A stretch of 64,000 nt of DNA from Luminiphilus syltensis NOR5-1B (lineage in GTDB: Bacteria > Pseudomonadota > Gammaproteobacteria > Pseudomonadales > Halieaceae), in the NCBI RefSeq assembly GCF_000158175.1, contig NZ_DS999411.1, forward strand, positions 270,708 through 334,707, given 5' to 3'. This document shows positions 27,021 to 35,361 of this stretch, piece by piece. Made by a program: the position numbers and the translations under genes. How positions within the stretch are numbered: the stretch's first letter is position 1; each line of letters begins with the position of its first letter. The notes under the pieces were generated by a model. That model was given only the letters and a program-made list of their open reading frames with translations. It searched no databases and was not told where the DNA came from.

Positions 27021-28028
27021 CTACTGCTCTGCATTGAGACTCACGCTTATGGACACGGGCACTCCGCCACGCTCAACTTCAAAATAGGCACTGTCAGCGG
27101 CTCGCATCGCCTGATAGAGCTTGAGTGTGTTGGCGGGATCGCTCAATGGCAACCCATTTATCGCGGTCACCAGATCGCCCGCGCGAAACCCCAGTTGCCG
27201 AAAGACGTCAGCTTCACGACCGGGCGCCAGTCGATAACCCCGCAGCCCGCCATCGTCACGCACAACCGAAACACTGACCACCGAAGCCAGGGTCTGCGGC
27301 TCGTCGTAGAACTTATCCCTATACCGCGCGGCCAGTTCGCTCCTCGCGGGATCATCCACCCTGATTTCCCGCGCCTGCGAATTCACCGGGCGTTCAGCGC
27401 GGGGCACTGGGCGCCCCGGCGCGGATTTTACGCTCGCCATCCGGGAAAGTTCATTGTCATCGAACAGGGTCAACAATTCGTAAGTCCCTTTATTGTCAAT
27501 GACGACCTGGCGCGACATGACCTTGGCGAGCGTTACCCCGCTGGAAACCGGCAGGGTGTCACCGACAGCATAAGTCAATTCGGTATTACCCGATTTAATG
27601 ACCGCACTACCCAGTCCATCCTCGGTGGAGGCCACAATCCCGGTAAGGGTAAGGCCCAGCCGCGACTCCCGCGCTCCGTCCTCAATCCCCTCTCTGGAAC
27701 TGTCAGTCGCTGTATCAGCGAGGGGTTCAGGCTCGGCGGCCGCGATCGATTCACCGAACAATCCAAGACCCACCATATCTTCGAGATCCACGGCCACGGA
27801 CTCGGACAGGGATACGCCGGAAACAGGATTTATGACCTGCCCCATCGACTCCACAGGAGCCGCCCCCGGCAGGATCGCCCAAAGTCCCATAACCAGGCTA
27901 TGGCTCGCCCATATGAAAAAAAGCAGGATTGCGGCTCGCCTAATCCAGAGTAATCGATCACCGGTCGACAGCAATCGCGCCGTCTGGGCCAGCTTACGCT
28001 CAACGCTACCGGACCAGACGCTCAACAT
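27021..28028 (-). CDS. gspC: Type II secretion protein C
   Basis: First gene of the operon. The 335-residue protein has a cytoplasmic start, one helix at about 30-53, a periplasmic homology region at about 120-195 (LTLTGIVAS, AVGDTLPVSSGVTL) and a C-terminal PDZ-like domain at about 245-325 (GYRLAPGREADVFRQLG, GDLVTAINGLPL). It links the inner-membrane platform to the secretin and helps choose substrates. It lies 121 bases downstream of sat on the same strand; that gap is where a gsp promoter would be, but I could not identify one. Confidence 0.92.
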   Translation of the reverse strand: MLSVWSGSVERKLAQTARLLSTGDRLLWIRRAAILLFFIWASHSLVMGLWAILPGAAPVESMGQVINPVSGVSLSESVAVDLEDMVGLGLFGESIAAAEPEPLADTATDSSREGIEDGARESRLGLTLTGIVASTEDGLGSAVIKSGNTELTYAVGDTLPVSSGVTLAKVMSRQVVIDNKGTYELLTLFDDNELSRMASVKSAPGRPVPRAERPVNSQAREIRVDDPARSELAARYRDKFYDEPQTLASVVSVSVVRDDGGLRGYRLAPGREADVFRQLGFRAGDLVTAINGLPLSDPANTLKLYQAMRAADSAYFEVERGGVPVSISVSLNAEQ

Positions 28029-28149
28029 CGCTCCAGATTAGCGGGAAACCCATGCGGGTTGTGATCATTCTCGGGCAGTGCAACGCCCCGTCTACTGATT
28101 CCGACGTGGGGGCAACAACCCTCTGCGGAGACGATCACCTAGGTACACC

Positions 28150-29337
28150 TCATGCCATCGACTGGTAATAATCCATCAGGATCTGGGCAACTTCAGGCCG
28201 TGAAAACTCAGGGGGCGGAGCGATTCCCTGACCCAGCATCTCACGAACCCTGGTTCCTGAGAGCAGCACAAAGTCGTCCTTGGTGTGGTCCGGCGCGTCG
28301 CGCATCATCACCACTTTGTCCAGCTTCTTGCTGTAGGCCGTATGGTCAGCGCGATAAATTTCAATATCCAGCGCACCGCCCGGGACCTCCTCATCGAATA
28401 TTGTCTGGGCGTCAAAACCGCCGTAGTAATCACCAACGCCGGCATGGTCCCTGCCGACAATGAGGTGCGTGCAACCGGCATTCTGTCTGAACACCGCGTG
28501 CAGCACAGCCTCGCGCGGCCCCGCGTAAAGCATATCGAAGCCATAGCCCGTCACCATTACCGTGTTGGGAGGAAAATAGATTTCGACCATTTTCCTTATG
28601 GAGGCATCGCGCACCTCTGCCGGGATATCACCGGGCTTCAGTTTGCCCAGCAACATGTGAATGAGAACGCCGTCGGCATCGAGATCCTGCATGGCCATAC
28701 GGCACAACTCTTCATGAGCGCGATGCATGGGGTTGCGGGTTTGGAAAGCGACCACGCGCGCCCAGCCCCGCTCGGCAATTTCTTCGCGAAGCGACGCCGC
28801 CGTGCGGAAAGTGTCGGGAAAATCCTGCTCAAAATAGGAGTAATTCAATACCTCGATGGGCCCAGAGAGCAGCGTCTGCCCCTGACTGTTGAAGGCGGCA
28901 ACCCCGGGGTGTTCGGGATCGGAGGTACGGAACACTTTTTCGGTGACCAGTGCCATGTCAGCATCGGAAAGCGTTTCAACTGCCTCGATGGTCATAACGG
29001 CCAGCGCCGGGTTTCCAGCGACATTGGGGTCGAGTAAAGCGACTCTGTCTCCGGGAGCACCCTTGAACTGGGGCACCAGGTTCACCACCGGCACTGGCCA
29101 AAACAAGCCATCAGCGGTCTTCATATGCTGGGCGACCGACAAAACGTCAGAACGGTTCATATACCCCTTGAGCGGCGTAAAATACCCACCGGCCAGCATC
29201 ACCGCATTGGCGGCTGCCGCCGATGACAGCATCACCGTGGGTAATTCGGCGGCTTCTTTCAGGAGCGCATCGCGGGCGGCGCCAGTGACAATTCTGGGCT
29301 GCAGTTCATCGGCGCCATGGGGCTTGATCAGGGACAT
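28150..29337 (-). CDS. sat: Sulfate adenylyltransferase, homo-oligomeric ATP sulfurylase type
   Basis: Makes adenosine 5'-phosphosulfate (APS) from ATP and sulfate. The 395-residue enzyme is of the single-subunit type, not CysD/CysN. Active-site motifs are QTRNPMHRAHE around residue 196 and GRDHAGVGDYYG around 290. There is no C-terminal APS-kinase domain; cysC is separate and lies just upstream in the same operon, 19 bases away. A GGAG is placed well before the ATG. No dissimilatory apr or dsr genes are near, so assimilation or PAPS supply is the likely role. Confidence 0.95.
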   Translation of the reverse strand: MSLIKPHGADELQPRIVTGAARDALLKEAAELPTVMLSSAAAANAVMLAGGYFTPLKGYMNRSDVLSVAQHMKTADGLFWPVPVVNLVPQFKGAPGDRVALLDPNVAGNPALAVMTIEAVETLSDADMALVTEKVFRTSDPEHPGVAAFNSQGQTLLSGPIEVLNYSYFEQDFPDTFRTAASLREEIAERGWARVVAFQTRNPMHRAHEELCRMAMQDLDADGVLIHMLLGKLKPGDIPAEVRDASIRKMVEIYFPPNTVMVTGYGFDMLYAGPREAVLHAVFRQNAGCTHLIVGRDHAGVGDYYGGFDAQTIFDEEVPGGALDIEIYRADHTAYSKKLDKVVMMRDAPDHTKDDFVLLSGTRVREMLGQGIAPPPEFSRPEVAQILMDYYQSMA

Positions 29338-29356
29338 GCTAACTCCGTGTAATGGC

Positions 29357-29971
29357 TCAGCGCAGAACGCCGTGGGTACGTAAATGATCCAGGATTAACT
29401 GCACTTCCTGTTCGAGGGTCTGCTCATCGGTGCGCAAATGGACTTCGGGGCGGTCTGGCGCCTCATAGGGGTCGTCGATACCCGTAAAATTCTTGATTTC
29501 GCCAGCCCTCGCCTTCTTGTAAAGACCCTTCGGATCGCGGGCCTCGGCGGCATCGAGACTGCAATCGACGTGAACTTCGATAAACGGTAGTCCGGCCGAT
29601 TCATGTAATTCCCGAACCAAATCGCGATCGGCGCGGTAGGGACTGATAAAGCTGCTCAATACCACCAGGCCGGCATCCACAAACAGCTTGGACACCTCAC
29701 CCACTCGACGGATGTTCTCGGCGCGGTCGTCAGCACTAAAGCCCAGATTTTTATTGATACCCAGGCGAACATTGTCGCCGTCGAGCCGGTAGCACAGCAC
29801 ACCGGCGTCGTGCAGTACGCCTTCAAGGGCAACGGCGACCGTGCTTTTCCCCGATCCAGAAAGCCCTGTAAACCACAGTGTGGCGCCCGAGTGGCCTAAT
29901 AATTTGGCACGCTCGGGTCGATTGATCTCGCCCTCGTGCCAGTGAACATTCGTGGCTTTTTGTTCCGTCAA
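29357..29971 (-). CDS. cysC: Adenylyl-sulfate kinase
   Basis: Phosphorylates APS to PAPS. The 204-residue protein has the P-loop GLSGSGKS at about 36-43, [21 protein letters not shown], and [13 protein letters not shown], all typical of CysC. The start is TTG, with no better codon in frame. It is followed by sat in an apparent two-gene operon. PAPS can feed cysteine synthesis via CysH or sulfotransferases; neither is visible in this window. Confidence 0.94.
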   Translation of the reverse strand: MTEQKATNVHWHEGEINRPERAKLLGHSGATLWFTGLSGSGKSTVAVALEGVLHDAGVLCYRLDGDNVRLGINKNLGFSADDRAENIRRVGEVSKLFVDAGLVVLSSFISPYRADRDLVRELHESAGLPFIEVHVDCSLDAAEARDPKGLYKKARAGEIKNFTGIDDPYEAPDRPEVHLRTDEQTLEQEVQLILDHLRTHGVLR

Positions 29972-30139
29972 TTCAATGCTTCCAATGAAAGTGTAAGGTC
30001 TGGTTGGCCGACGCGAAGACTAACCCAATCGCGATGCAAAATCAGCTAGCTATCCCGGCGCTTCGGCCTGTGCTGAGCTCGAACTGAGGGGCCCGATAAG
30101 GGCTTTGGCTAGGGCACCCGAAGCGGGCAAAAACCGAAC

Positions 30140-31237
30140 CTAAAGTTCGACATCGGCGTATCGTACCGGCCCATCGTTGGCGTAGAGGCAATTGGCTGCT
30201 TCAGTCGCAGTTTCGATGATCATTCGAGCCAGAAGCGTATTGGACTCCGACACCTCTTTATCGACGTTCAGCGTGGTATATCCCGCGCAAGCGACGATTT
30301 CGACGACCGCGCCGATACCGTCATCGATCAATGAGCCATTGAGGTCGCTCTGGATACGATTGGCTATTTCGGTCACCATTTTTGGCTCGACATCAACGAG
30401 ACTGGCAGCGAAGGTTACGGGGCCGAGGCGCGCCATACAATCGGACGCGCGCAGGGTCCCCGACAGGAGCACCGCCACCTGGCGCAGGAAGTGCTCCTGC
30501 AAATGCCGCTGCGACAGGTTGCCCATTGACTCAATCCCACACAGCCTGAGAATAACGACCGAAACGCTACCGCTTTTTCGTCGTGCCTTGTCCAGGTCGC
30601 GCTCCAGGTCGCGTACGAACCCGGCCCGATTTGAAATATGCGTGGCGGGGTCCAACAGCATCGCTCGCGACGCTCGCTCAATCTTGATCACACGCTGCAG
30701 TATGGCGGGAATGAACTCACCAAAATCAGCCATCAACACAGGATCGCCGGTGGCGTTGGTATGTAATTTGGTGTCGCCGCAGTGAAGACTGCCCACCAGA
30801 ACGCCCCCCTGAACCAGAGGGATGACATACACGTGGTCTGCAACATCGACCCCTCGGATCAAGCCCAGTTCCCGCGACATCTCTGCTTTGACCAGATAGG
30901 TTGCCGGGTCATCGGAATGCAGTGAAACCACCTCCACAGAGTCGGGAGTCAGCCTTACGCGCCCTGCGAACTGGGTTTCATCCTCGAGGTACCCGGCGAG
31001 ATCAGCGATCGGATCATGAATCACTACTTCCACCTTGGCGGAACCAAACATCTCTCCGACACCCAGGAGGAGCGCGTGCAAAAATTCTTCAAAGCTATCC
31101 GTGCTTATCAAATGACGGCACAGGATGGAAACCTCTCTCAGCAGATACTGATTGACCTCATAAAAATCCTGGTTATCTTCCAGACTCGGCCCCTCATGGG
31201 GTAGACCGACAGTAATTTCCTCTACCGGAGTAGCCAC
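30140..31237 (-). CDS. GAF-like and degenerate GGDEF-domain protein
   Basis: A 365-residue cytoplasmic protein. The N-terminal 180 residues look like a GAF/DUF484-type sensor domain (LISTDSFEEFLHALL, YVIPLVQGGVLVGSLHCG). The C-terminal part has the opening of a GGDEF domain (DPATHISNRAGFVRDLERDLDKARR, where active enzymes read DxLTxLxNR), but the catalytic GGDEF position reads LGPVTFA. So it cannot make cyclic di-GMP by the known mechanism and may be a receptor or scaffold. The start is GTG with AAAGGAG upstream. It is monocistronic, divergent from the thiamine operon. Confidence 0.72.
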   Translation of the reverse strand: MATPVEEITVGLPHEGPSLEDNQDFYEVNQYLLREVSILCRHLISTDSFEEFLHALLLGVGEMFGSAKVEVVIHDPIADLAGYLEDETQFAGRVRLTPDSVEVVSLHSDDPATYLVKAEMSRELGLIRGVDVADHVYVIPLVQGGVLVGSLHCGDTKLHTNATGDPVLMADFGEFIPAILQRVIKIERASRAMLLDPATHISNRAGFVRDLERDLDKARRKSGSVSVVILRLCGIESMGNLSQRHLQEHFLRQVAVLLSGTLRASDCMARLGPVTFAASLVDVEPKMVTEIANRIQSDLNGSLIDDGIGAVVEIVACAGYTTLNVDKEVSESNTLLARMIIETATEAANCLYANDGPVRYADVEL

Positions 31238-31353
31238 AAATTAACGCTCCTTTTTAGGGTCTTTTATCTCGGGGCTCTTATGGTCTCGAATTCGCCCTCA
31301 GGATGACGACCTCACGTTGTCATCATACCTCGATTATTGAAAATATGTTGCGT

Positions 31354-31359
31354 TATACT
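31354..31359 (+). promoter_or_regulatory. Candidate -10 element of the thiamine operon promoter
   Basis: TATACT, one base from the sigma70 consensus, lies just upstream of the TPP riboswitch. Transcription from it would start about at 31366, exactly where the aptamer P1 stem begins. No good -35 hexamer is visible at 16-18 bases, so the promoter is probably weak or activator-assisted. Confidence 0.5.
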
Positions 31360-31363
31360 GGGA

Positions 31364-31497
31364 GTTCCTGCGGGGTGGCTGCGGCCTGAGACCCCCCTTG
31401 ATTGGCGAGAATGCGACGGGAACATCGTACGCACTGCTCTGTCACCAGGGGAACCCGTTGAACCTGAACCGGATAATACCGGCGGAGGGACAGGGCG
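31364..31497 (+). ncRNA. TPP (thi-box) riboswitch
   Basis: Conserved TPP aptamer elements occur in order: GCGGGGTG (P2, from about 31370), CTGAGA at 31386-31391, ACCCG pairing back to P2, TTGAACCTGAACCGGATAATACCGG in pieces (pyrophosphate-sensing helix and loop), and GGAGGGA closing at 31484-31490. P1 can form between CCTG at 31367 and CAGG at 31491. About 60 bases separate CTGAGA from ACCCG, including a hairpin at 31412-31433, as in the optional P3a arm. The aptamer ends 48 bases before the receptor ATG; the GGGGAG ribosome site there lies in a GC-rich stretch, suggesting translational control. Binding TPP should switch the operon off. Confidence 0.93.
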
Positions 31498-31544
31498 CTG
31501 CAATTCTGCTTGTAGTGACTTTGCCCGCGCCGGGGAGAGTCAAC

Positions 31545-33713
31545 ATGTTCGAATCTACACCCATTCAATCGCCAGATCATCGTAATCGCCCCCACACCGC
31601 ACCGGCGACCTCGTTGACCTTAACCCGGACAACAGTGGCCTCGCTGTTATCACTAGTGCTCGTGGTGCCCGCCCATGCCGAAGACGAGGCGCTCGAGGAG
31701 GTCGTCGTATCCGCAGGCCTTATGGCCGAGGATGCCCAGCGCAGTAGTTTTACCCTGATTGATACCGAGATCATGCGACAACGCGCTGCCGAGCATCTGG
31801 CTGACGTGCTCTCGGCCGCACCCAACGTCAACTTTGCCAGTGGCGCATCACGCGGGCGATTCCTGCAGATACGAGGCGTGGGCGAACGCAGTCAGTTTGT
31901 TGAGCCGCTAAACGCGTCCGTAGCCACCCTGCTCGATGGTATCGACCTGACGGGTCTCGGCGGTGCCGCAACCCTCTTTGACCTCAGCCAGGTAGAAATT
32001 CTTCGCGGCCCCCAGGGCACGCTGCTGGGTGCGAATGCCCTGGCAGGTCTGATCAACCTCCGCAGCACACCGGCGGACTCCGGTAAGACGCTGGGTATTG
32101 TCACGGGCCTTGAGAACTACGGCGGTCAACGGATCGGCGCGACGCTGGGTGGGCCGATCAATGACGGCACCGCGGTTCGGCTCGCTGTTAACAACTACCG
32201 GAGCAATGGAACCATCGACAACACCTGGCTGGGGCGTGACGATACCAACAATATCGACGAAACCACGGTTCGTGCCCAACTCGCCTGGGAGAGTAGTCGC
32301 CATCGTATTGACGTGGGCGCCTACCATATCGATGTGGACAATGGTTACGATGCATTTTCCCTCGACAATACGCGCAACACCTTGTCGGATGCGCCGGGAA
32401 GTGACCGCCTCACGACCGACGCCCTGCGGCTGCGCTGGACTGGCTTTGGCGACACTATCGAAAAAAGTGTTCAGCTCAGCATGGCTCGCACCGACACCGA
32501 CTATAGCTACGACGAGGACTGGTCCTTTGTCGGTATTGCGCCGGGCTGGGAGTATTCGTCCTTCGACCGCTACCGGCGTGACCGGGATATGTTCAGTCTC
32601 GAGGGCCGAGCCCGTTCAACGGATAACAGCGCCACTCAATGGGTCGCCGGAGTTTATATCCGGGAGGAGGATGAATCTCTGCGCCGCGACTACACCTATC
32701 TGGCTGGACCCTTTACCAGCGATCTCGATATTTCAACCGCCGCGATATTTGGCCAGGTCGACCAGACCCTCACTCCCGAGCTGAGCATCTTCATTGGCGC
32801 CCGTCTGGAGCAACGACGCACCGACTACGCCGACAGCGCGGCAATCGACGAAGGCATTGACGACAATTTGTGGAGTGGCCGGATGGGGCTCGAGTGGGCA
32901 CCCAACCCCGAAAACCGGGTGTATGTGGCCCTCGCCCGAGGTGTGCGTGCCGGGGGTGTCAATGCCAGTCTGCTGGCGAGCATTGAAGCTATCGAGCCGC
33001 CACCCTCCGAGGACTTATCGTCCACTTTTGGATTTTTCGACGAGGAGTCCCTGCTGAGTACCGAAATTGGCTGGCATTTCACCGCCGCCGACGGACAACT
33101 GTCATCGACCCTGACCGCCTTCCATATGCAGCGTCGCGATCAGCAGGCGAGGGGCTCACTGGTTATCCCCCGAGAAGACGGCAGCACCGCCTTCATCGAT
33201 TACACCGATAACGCAGCAGAAGGTACCAATCAGGGTATCGAGTGGGAGGGCCGCTGGACGCCCAATGCGGACTGGTCGCTGGCGGCGGCACTGGGATTGC
33301 TCGATGCCACCTTTGATGACTACACCAGTGCCACCGGAGAGGATTTGAGCGGCCGCGACCAGCCCCAGGCGCCGAGCTATCAATATCGACTTGCCGCCGA
33401 CTGGCGTGCTACCAACACCTTGTCTCTGGGGCTGGAGCTCACCGGCATGGACGACTACCTGTTCTCGGATCGCCACGAAGTTCGCTCCGAGGAACGACTG
33501 TTACTCAACGGTCATATCGGCTGGCAAAGGGGCGGCGTGACGCTGCGCTTGTGGGGCAGGAATCTGAGCAACGAGACCTACACCGTCCGCGGCTTCGGCA
33601 CCTTTGGTAACGACCCGCGAAAGGAATATGCGCTCGAGCCCTATTACCAGTTTGGCGAGCCACGGATGTTTGGTTTAACCCTTGAGTACGATTTCCTCCA
33701 TGGAGAAACCTGA
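31545..33713 (+). CDS. TonB-dependent outer-membrane receptor, probably for thiamine
   Basis: A 722-residue beta-barrel receptor. The signal peptide ends at about AHA45, the TonB box is EEVVVSA at 51-57, and the plug domain runs to about 190 (GRFLQIRGVGERSQF, VATLLDGIDLTGLGG, VEILRGPQGTLLGANALAG). The barrel follows, ending in LEYDFLHGET. I start it at the ATG at 31545, with GGGGAG upstream; longer in-frame extensions run through the riboswitch. The TPP riboswitch in front and the thiamine-transport genes behind make thiamine or a precursor the likely ligand. The stop overlaps the next start (TGATG). Confidence 0.9.
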   Translation: MFESTPIQSPDHRNRPHTAPATSLTLTRTTVASLLSLVLVVPAHAEDEALEEVVVSAGLMAEDAQRSSFTLIDTEIMRQRAAEHLADVLSAAPNVNFASGASRGRFLQIRGVGERSQFVEPLNASVATLLDGIDLTGLGGAATLFDLSQVEILRGPQGTLLGANALAGLINLRSTPADSGKTLGIVTGLENYGGQRIGATLGGPINDGTAVRLAVNNYRSNGTIDNTWLGRDDTNNIDETTVRAQLAWESSRHRIDVGAYHIDVDNGYDAFSLDNTRNTLSDAPGSDRLTTDALRLRWTGFGDTIEKSVQLSMARTDTDYSYDEDWSFVGIAPGWEYSSFDRYRRDRDMFSLEGRARSTDNSATQWVAGVYIREEDESLRRDYTYLAGPFTSDLDISTAAIFGQVDQTLTPELSIFIGARLEQRRTDYADSAAIDEGIDDNLWSGRMGLEWAPNPENRVYVALARGVRAGGVNASLLASIEAIEPPPSEDLSSTFGFFDEESLLSTEIGWHFTAADGQLSSTLTAFHMQRRDQQARGSLVIPREDGSTAFIDYTDNAAEGTNQGIEWEGRWTPNADWSLAAALGLLDATFDDYTSATGEDLSGRDQPQAPSYQYRLAADWRATNTLSLGLELTGMDDYLFSDRHEVRSEERLLLNGHIGWQRGGVTLRLWGRNLSNETYTVRGFGTFGNDPRKEYALEPYYQFGEPRMFGLTLEYDFLHGET

Positions 33714-33976
33714 TGCGCATGACAGCAGAACTTAGCCTTTATCCCCTGAGCGAGAACTACGAGGCCATCGTGCTCTCATTCATCGACAGGCTACTTGAGC
33801 AGCAACCGGTGAGCGCTGTGACCAACTCGATGAGCACGCAGGTCACCGGTGAAAGCGCAGCGGTGTTTTCCGCGATTCAAGCGGCGCTCGAAGCGAGCTA
33901 TGCCACTTTTGGCAAACAGGTACTGGTCGCCAAGTTTATTCCCGAACACTTCGTGGATATCGAGCCGGCCGGGTAA
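33713..33976 (+). CDS. YkoF/MTH1187-like thiamine-binding protein
   Basis: An 87-residue protein of the thiamine-binding PF01910/YkoF-like fold, recognised from TAELSLYPLSENYEAIVLSFIDRL, a central NSMSTQVTGE and a final FGKQVLVAKFIPE. B. subtilis YkoF binds thiamine, and MTH1187 relatives are small ferredoxin-like proteins. It has no signal peptide, so it should be cytoplasmic and may hand thiamine from the inner-membrane carrier to the kinase, or act as a reservoir. It overlaps the receptor stop by one base and abuts the transporter gene with no gap. Confidence 0.85.
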   Translation: MRMTAELSLYPLSENYEAIVLSFIDRLLEQQPVSAVTNSMSTQVTGESAAVFSAIQAALEASYATFGKQVLVAKFIPEHFVDIEPAG

Positions 33977-34549
33977 ATGCTGATCGAAGCCTGGCTGGAG
34001 CCCGCAGCATCGGCGCTTGCGCTGGCTTACCTCGTGCTGGCCATTAGAGAGCGACGATCCTGCTTTCTCGTCGCCATTGCCAGCGCCGGCCTGTACATTG
34101 TTATTTTCTGGCGCGCGTCGTTGCTCATGGAATCCGCCCTGCAGTGGGTCTATATCGCGGTATCCCTGTACGGATGGAAGCAATGGGGCAGTGATGCAGG
34201 CAAGGACAGACTTCCGGTAACAACGAAACCCTGGCGCTGGCATCTGGTGGCGCTCGCCAGTATCGCCGTGCTCGCCGGTGTTTCCGGTGGGCTACTGACG
34301 CGCTATACGTCAGCAGCCCTCCCGTTCCTCGATGCCACAACGACCATCGCCGCGGTCCTGGCCACCTGGATGGTGGCACGCAAAATACTCGAAAACTGGC
34401 TTTACTGGATCGCTATCGACCTGCTTTCCATTTACCTTTACCTGTCCCGCGGGCTGGACCTTACCGCGGCATTGTTTGCAGGCTACGTCGTTTTGGCGGC
34501 GGTGGGATATTGGCAGTGGCGAAAACACCTAGCGAATCACAGCGTTTAG
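33977..34549 (+). CDS. pnuT: PnuC-family transporter, probably thiamine (PnuT)
   Basis: A 190-residue inner-membrane protein with about seven helices of the PnuC fold. The family motif is visible as ESALQWVYIAVSLYGWKQWG near 53-72 and ENWLYWIAIDLLSIYLYLSRG near 142-162. PnuC proteins are facilitators for vitamins that are trapped by phosphorylation. Members under TPP riboswitches are called PnuT and carry thiamine. The following gene is a thiamine kinase-like protein, which fits metabolic trapping. The start codon comes immediately after the YkoF-like stop, and the 3' end overlaps the kinase gene by 40 bases. Confidence 0.88.
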   Translation: MLIEAWLEPAASALALAYLVLAIRERRSCFLVAIASAGLYIVIFWRASLLMESALQWVYIAVSLYGWKQWGSDAGKDRLPVTTKPWRWHLVALASIAVLAGVSGGLLTRYTSAALPFLDATTTIAAVLATWMVARKILENWLYWIAIDLLSIYLYLSRGLDLTAALFAGYVVLAAVGYWQWRKHLANHSV

Positions 34550-35361
34550 CACTTGAATCGGTACTTGATCGGTGGGCGGACTGGGACGTGCAACCACCCC
34601 TGACACACCGGCCGCAGATAACTGAGATCCTGGGCGTGGGCACGGCAAACCTGGTGGTCGGAGCCTCAGGATCCGGTGAATTCGCTATTCGCATGCCCGA
34701 TTCGACCGACACACCTACTGGCATCGACGTCTCGACGTCCTTCATTGCACATCGACACGCCGCAGGCCTCGGCATCGCACCCCCCGTGGTCTACACCTGC
34801 GAAGACACGGGTATTTGGGTGATGGCGCGCTGCCAGCCGCCGCCCTTTCCCATCAACGAAGAGCAGCTGGGCGGCCTACTCAAATCAGTCCGCGCCCTTC
34901 CCCCGCTCAACCATCAGCTGGACCTGGCCGCCCACCTCGATAACTACCAAACCGCCAGTGGGGGTCCGGAGATCAGAGCACTGTTGACCGCGTGGCGGCC
35001 CCCACTTGACCGAGCCCTGGAGCGCCTTAACCAATACCCTCAGGTACCCTGTCATAACGACTTAACACCGGGCAATGTGCTTATGGCAGCCGGCGGCGGA
35101 TGGGTCGCCATCGACTGGGACTATGCGGCGATGGGCTCGCCCTGGTTCGATCTCGCGGCGGCACTGGCGGAGCGACCCAACCTGAAATCCGAACCCCTCA
35201 TCCGGGCGGCGGGGCTGGATGCCACCGATCGTCTGTCGCTCTCAGACGCACTGGCAATCTATACCGCACTCAGCTTCCTCTGGTATTCCTCGCTAGGGCA
35301 GCGCCCACCCGAACCCTACACCCAGGATCGGGTCCAGCATTACCTGAGGCGCGTGCGATGA
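34510..35361 (+). CDS. thiK: Thiamine kinase-like phosphotransferase (APH/choline kinase fold)
   Basis: A 283-residue kinase-like protein. The catalytic loop is CHNDLTPGNVL around 181-191 and the metal-binding motif is AIDWDYAAMG about 15 residues later, matching E. coli ThiK (YcfN) and choline kinase relatives. ThiK converts thiamine to thiamine monophosphate. The position directly after a PnuT transporter and under a TPP riboswitch supports thiamine as substrate, but choline or aminoglycoside-like substrates are not excluded by motif alone. The start is TTG at 34510 or GTG at 34516. The stop overlaps the panE start. Confidence 0.82.
   Translation: MAVAKTPSESQRLALESVLDRWADWDVQPPLTHRPQITEILGVGTANLVVGASGSGEFAIRMPDSTDTPTGIDVSTSFIAHRHAAGLGIAPPVVYTCEDTGIWVMARCQPPPFPINEEQLGGLLKSVRALPPLNHQLDLAAHLDNYQTASGGPEIRALLTAWRPPLDRALERLNQYPQVPCHNDLTPGNVLMAAGGGWVAIDWDYAAMGSPWFDLAAALAERPNLKSEPLIRAAGLDATDRLSLSDALAIYTALSFLWYSSLGQRPPEPYTQDRVQHYLRRVR

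Noticed and set aside
27195-27953. 252-codon plus-strand ORF antisense to gspC
   Set aside because: No motif and rich in His, Arg and Pro; gspC on the minus strand has clear domains and operon position.
28285-29037. 250-codon plus-strand ORF antisense to sat
   Set aside because: Shadow frame; sat has full catalytic motifs.
31398-31544. N-terminal extension of the TonB receptor reading through the upstream region
   Set aside because: It would translate the TPP riboswitch; the ATG at 31545 has a good ribosome site and starts a proper signal peptide.
35100-35357. Upstream in-frame extension of panE
   Set aside because: Lies wholly inside the thiamine kinase gene in another frame; the Rossmann motif follows directly after the ATG at 35358.
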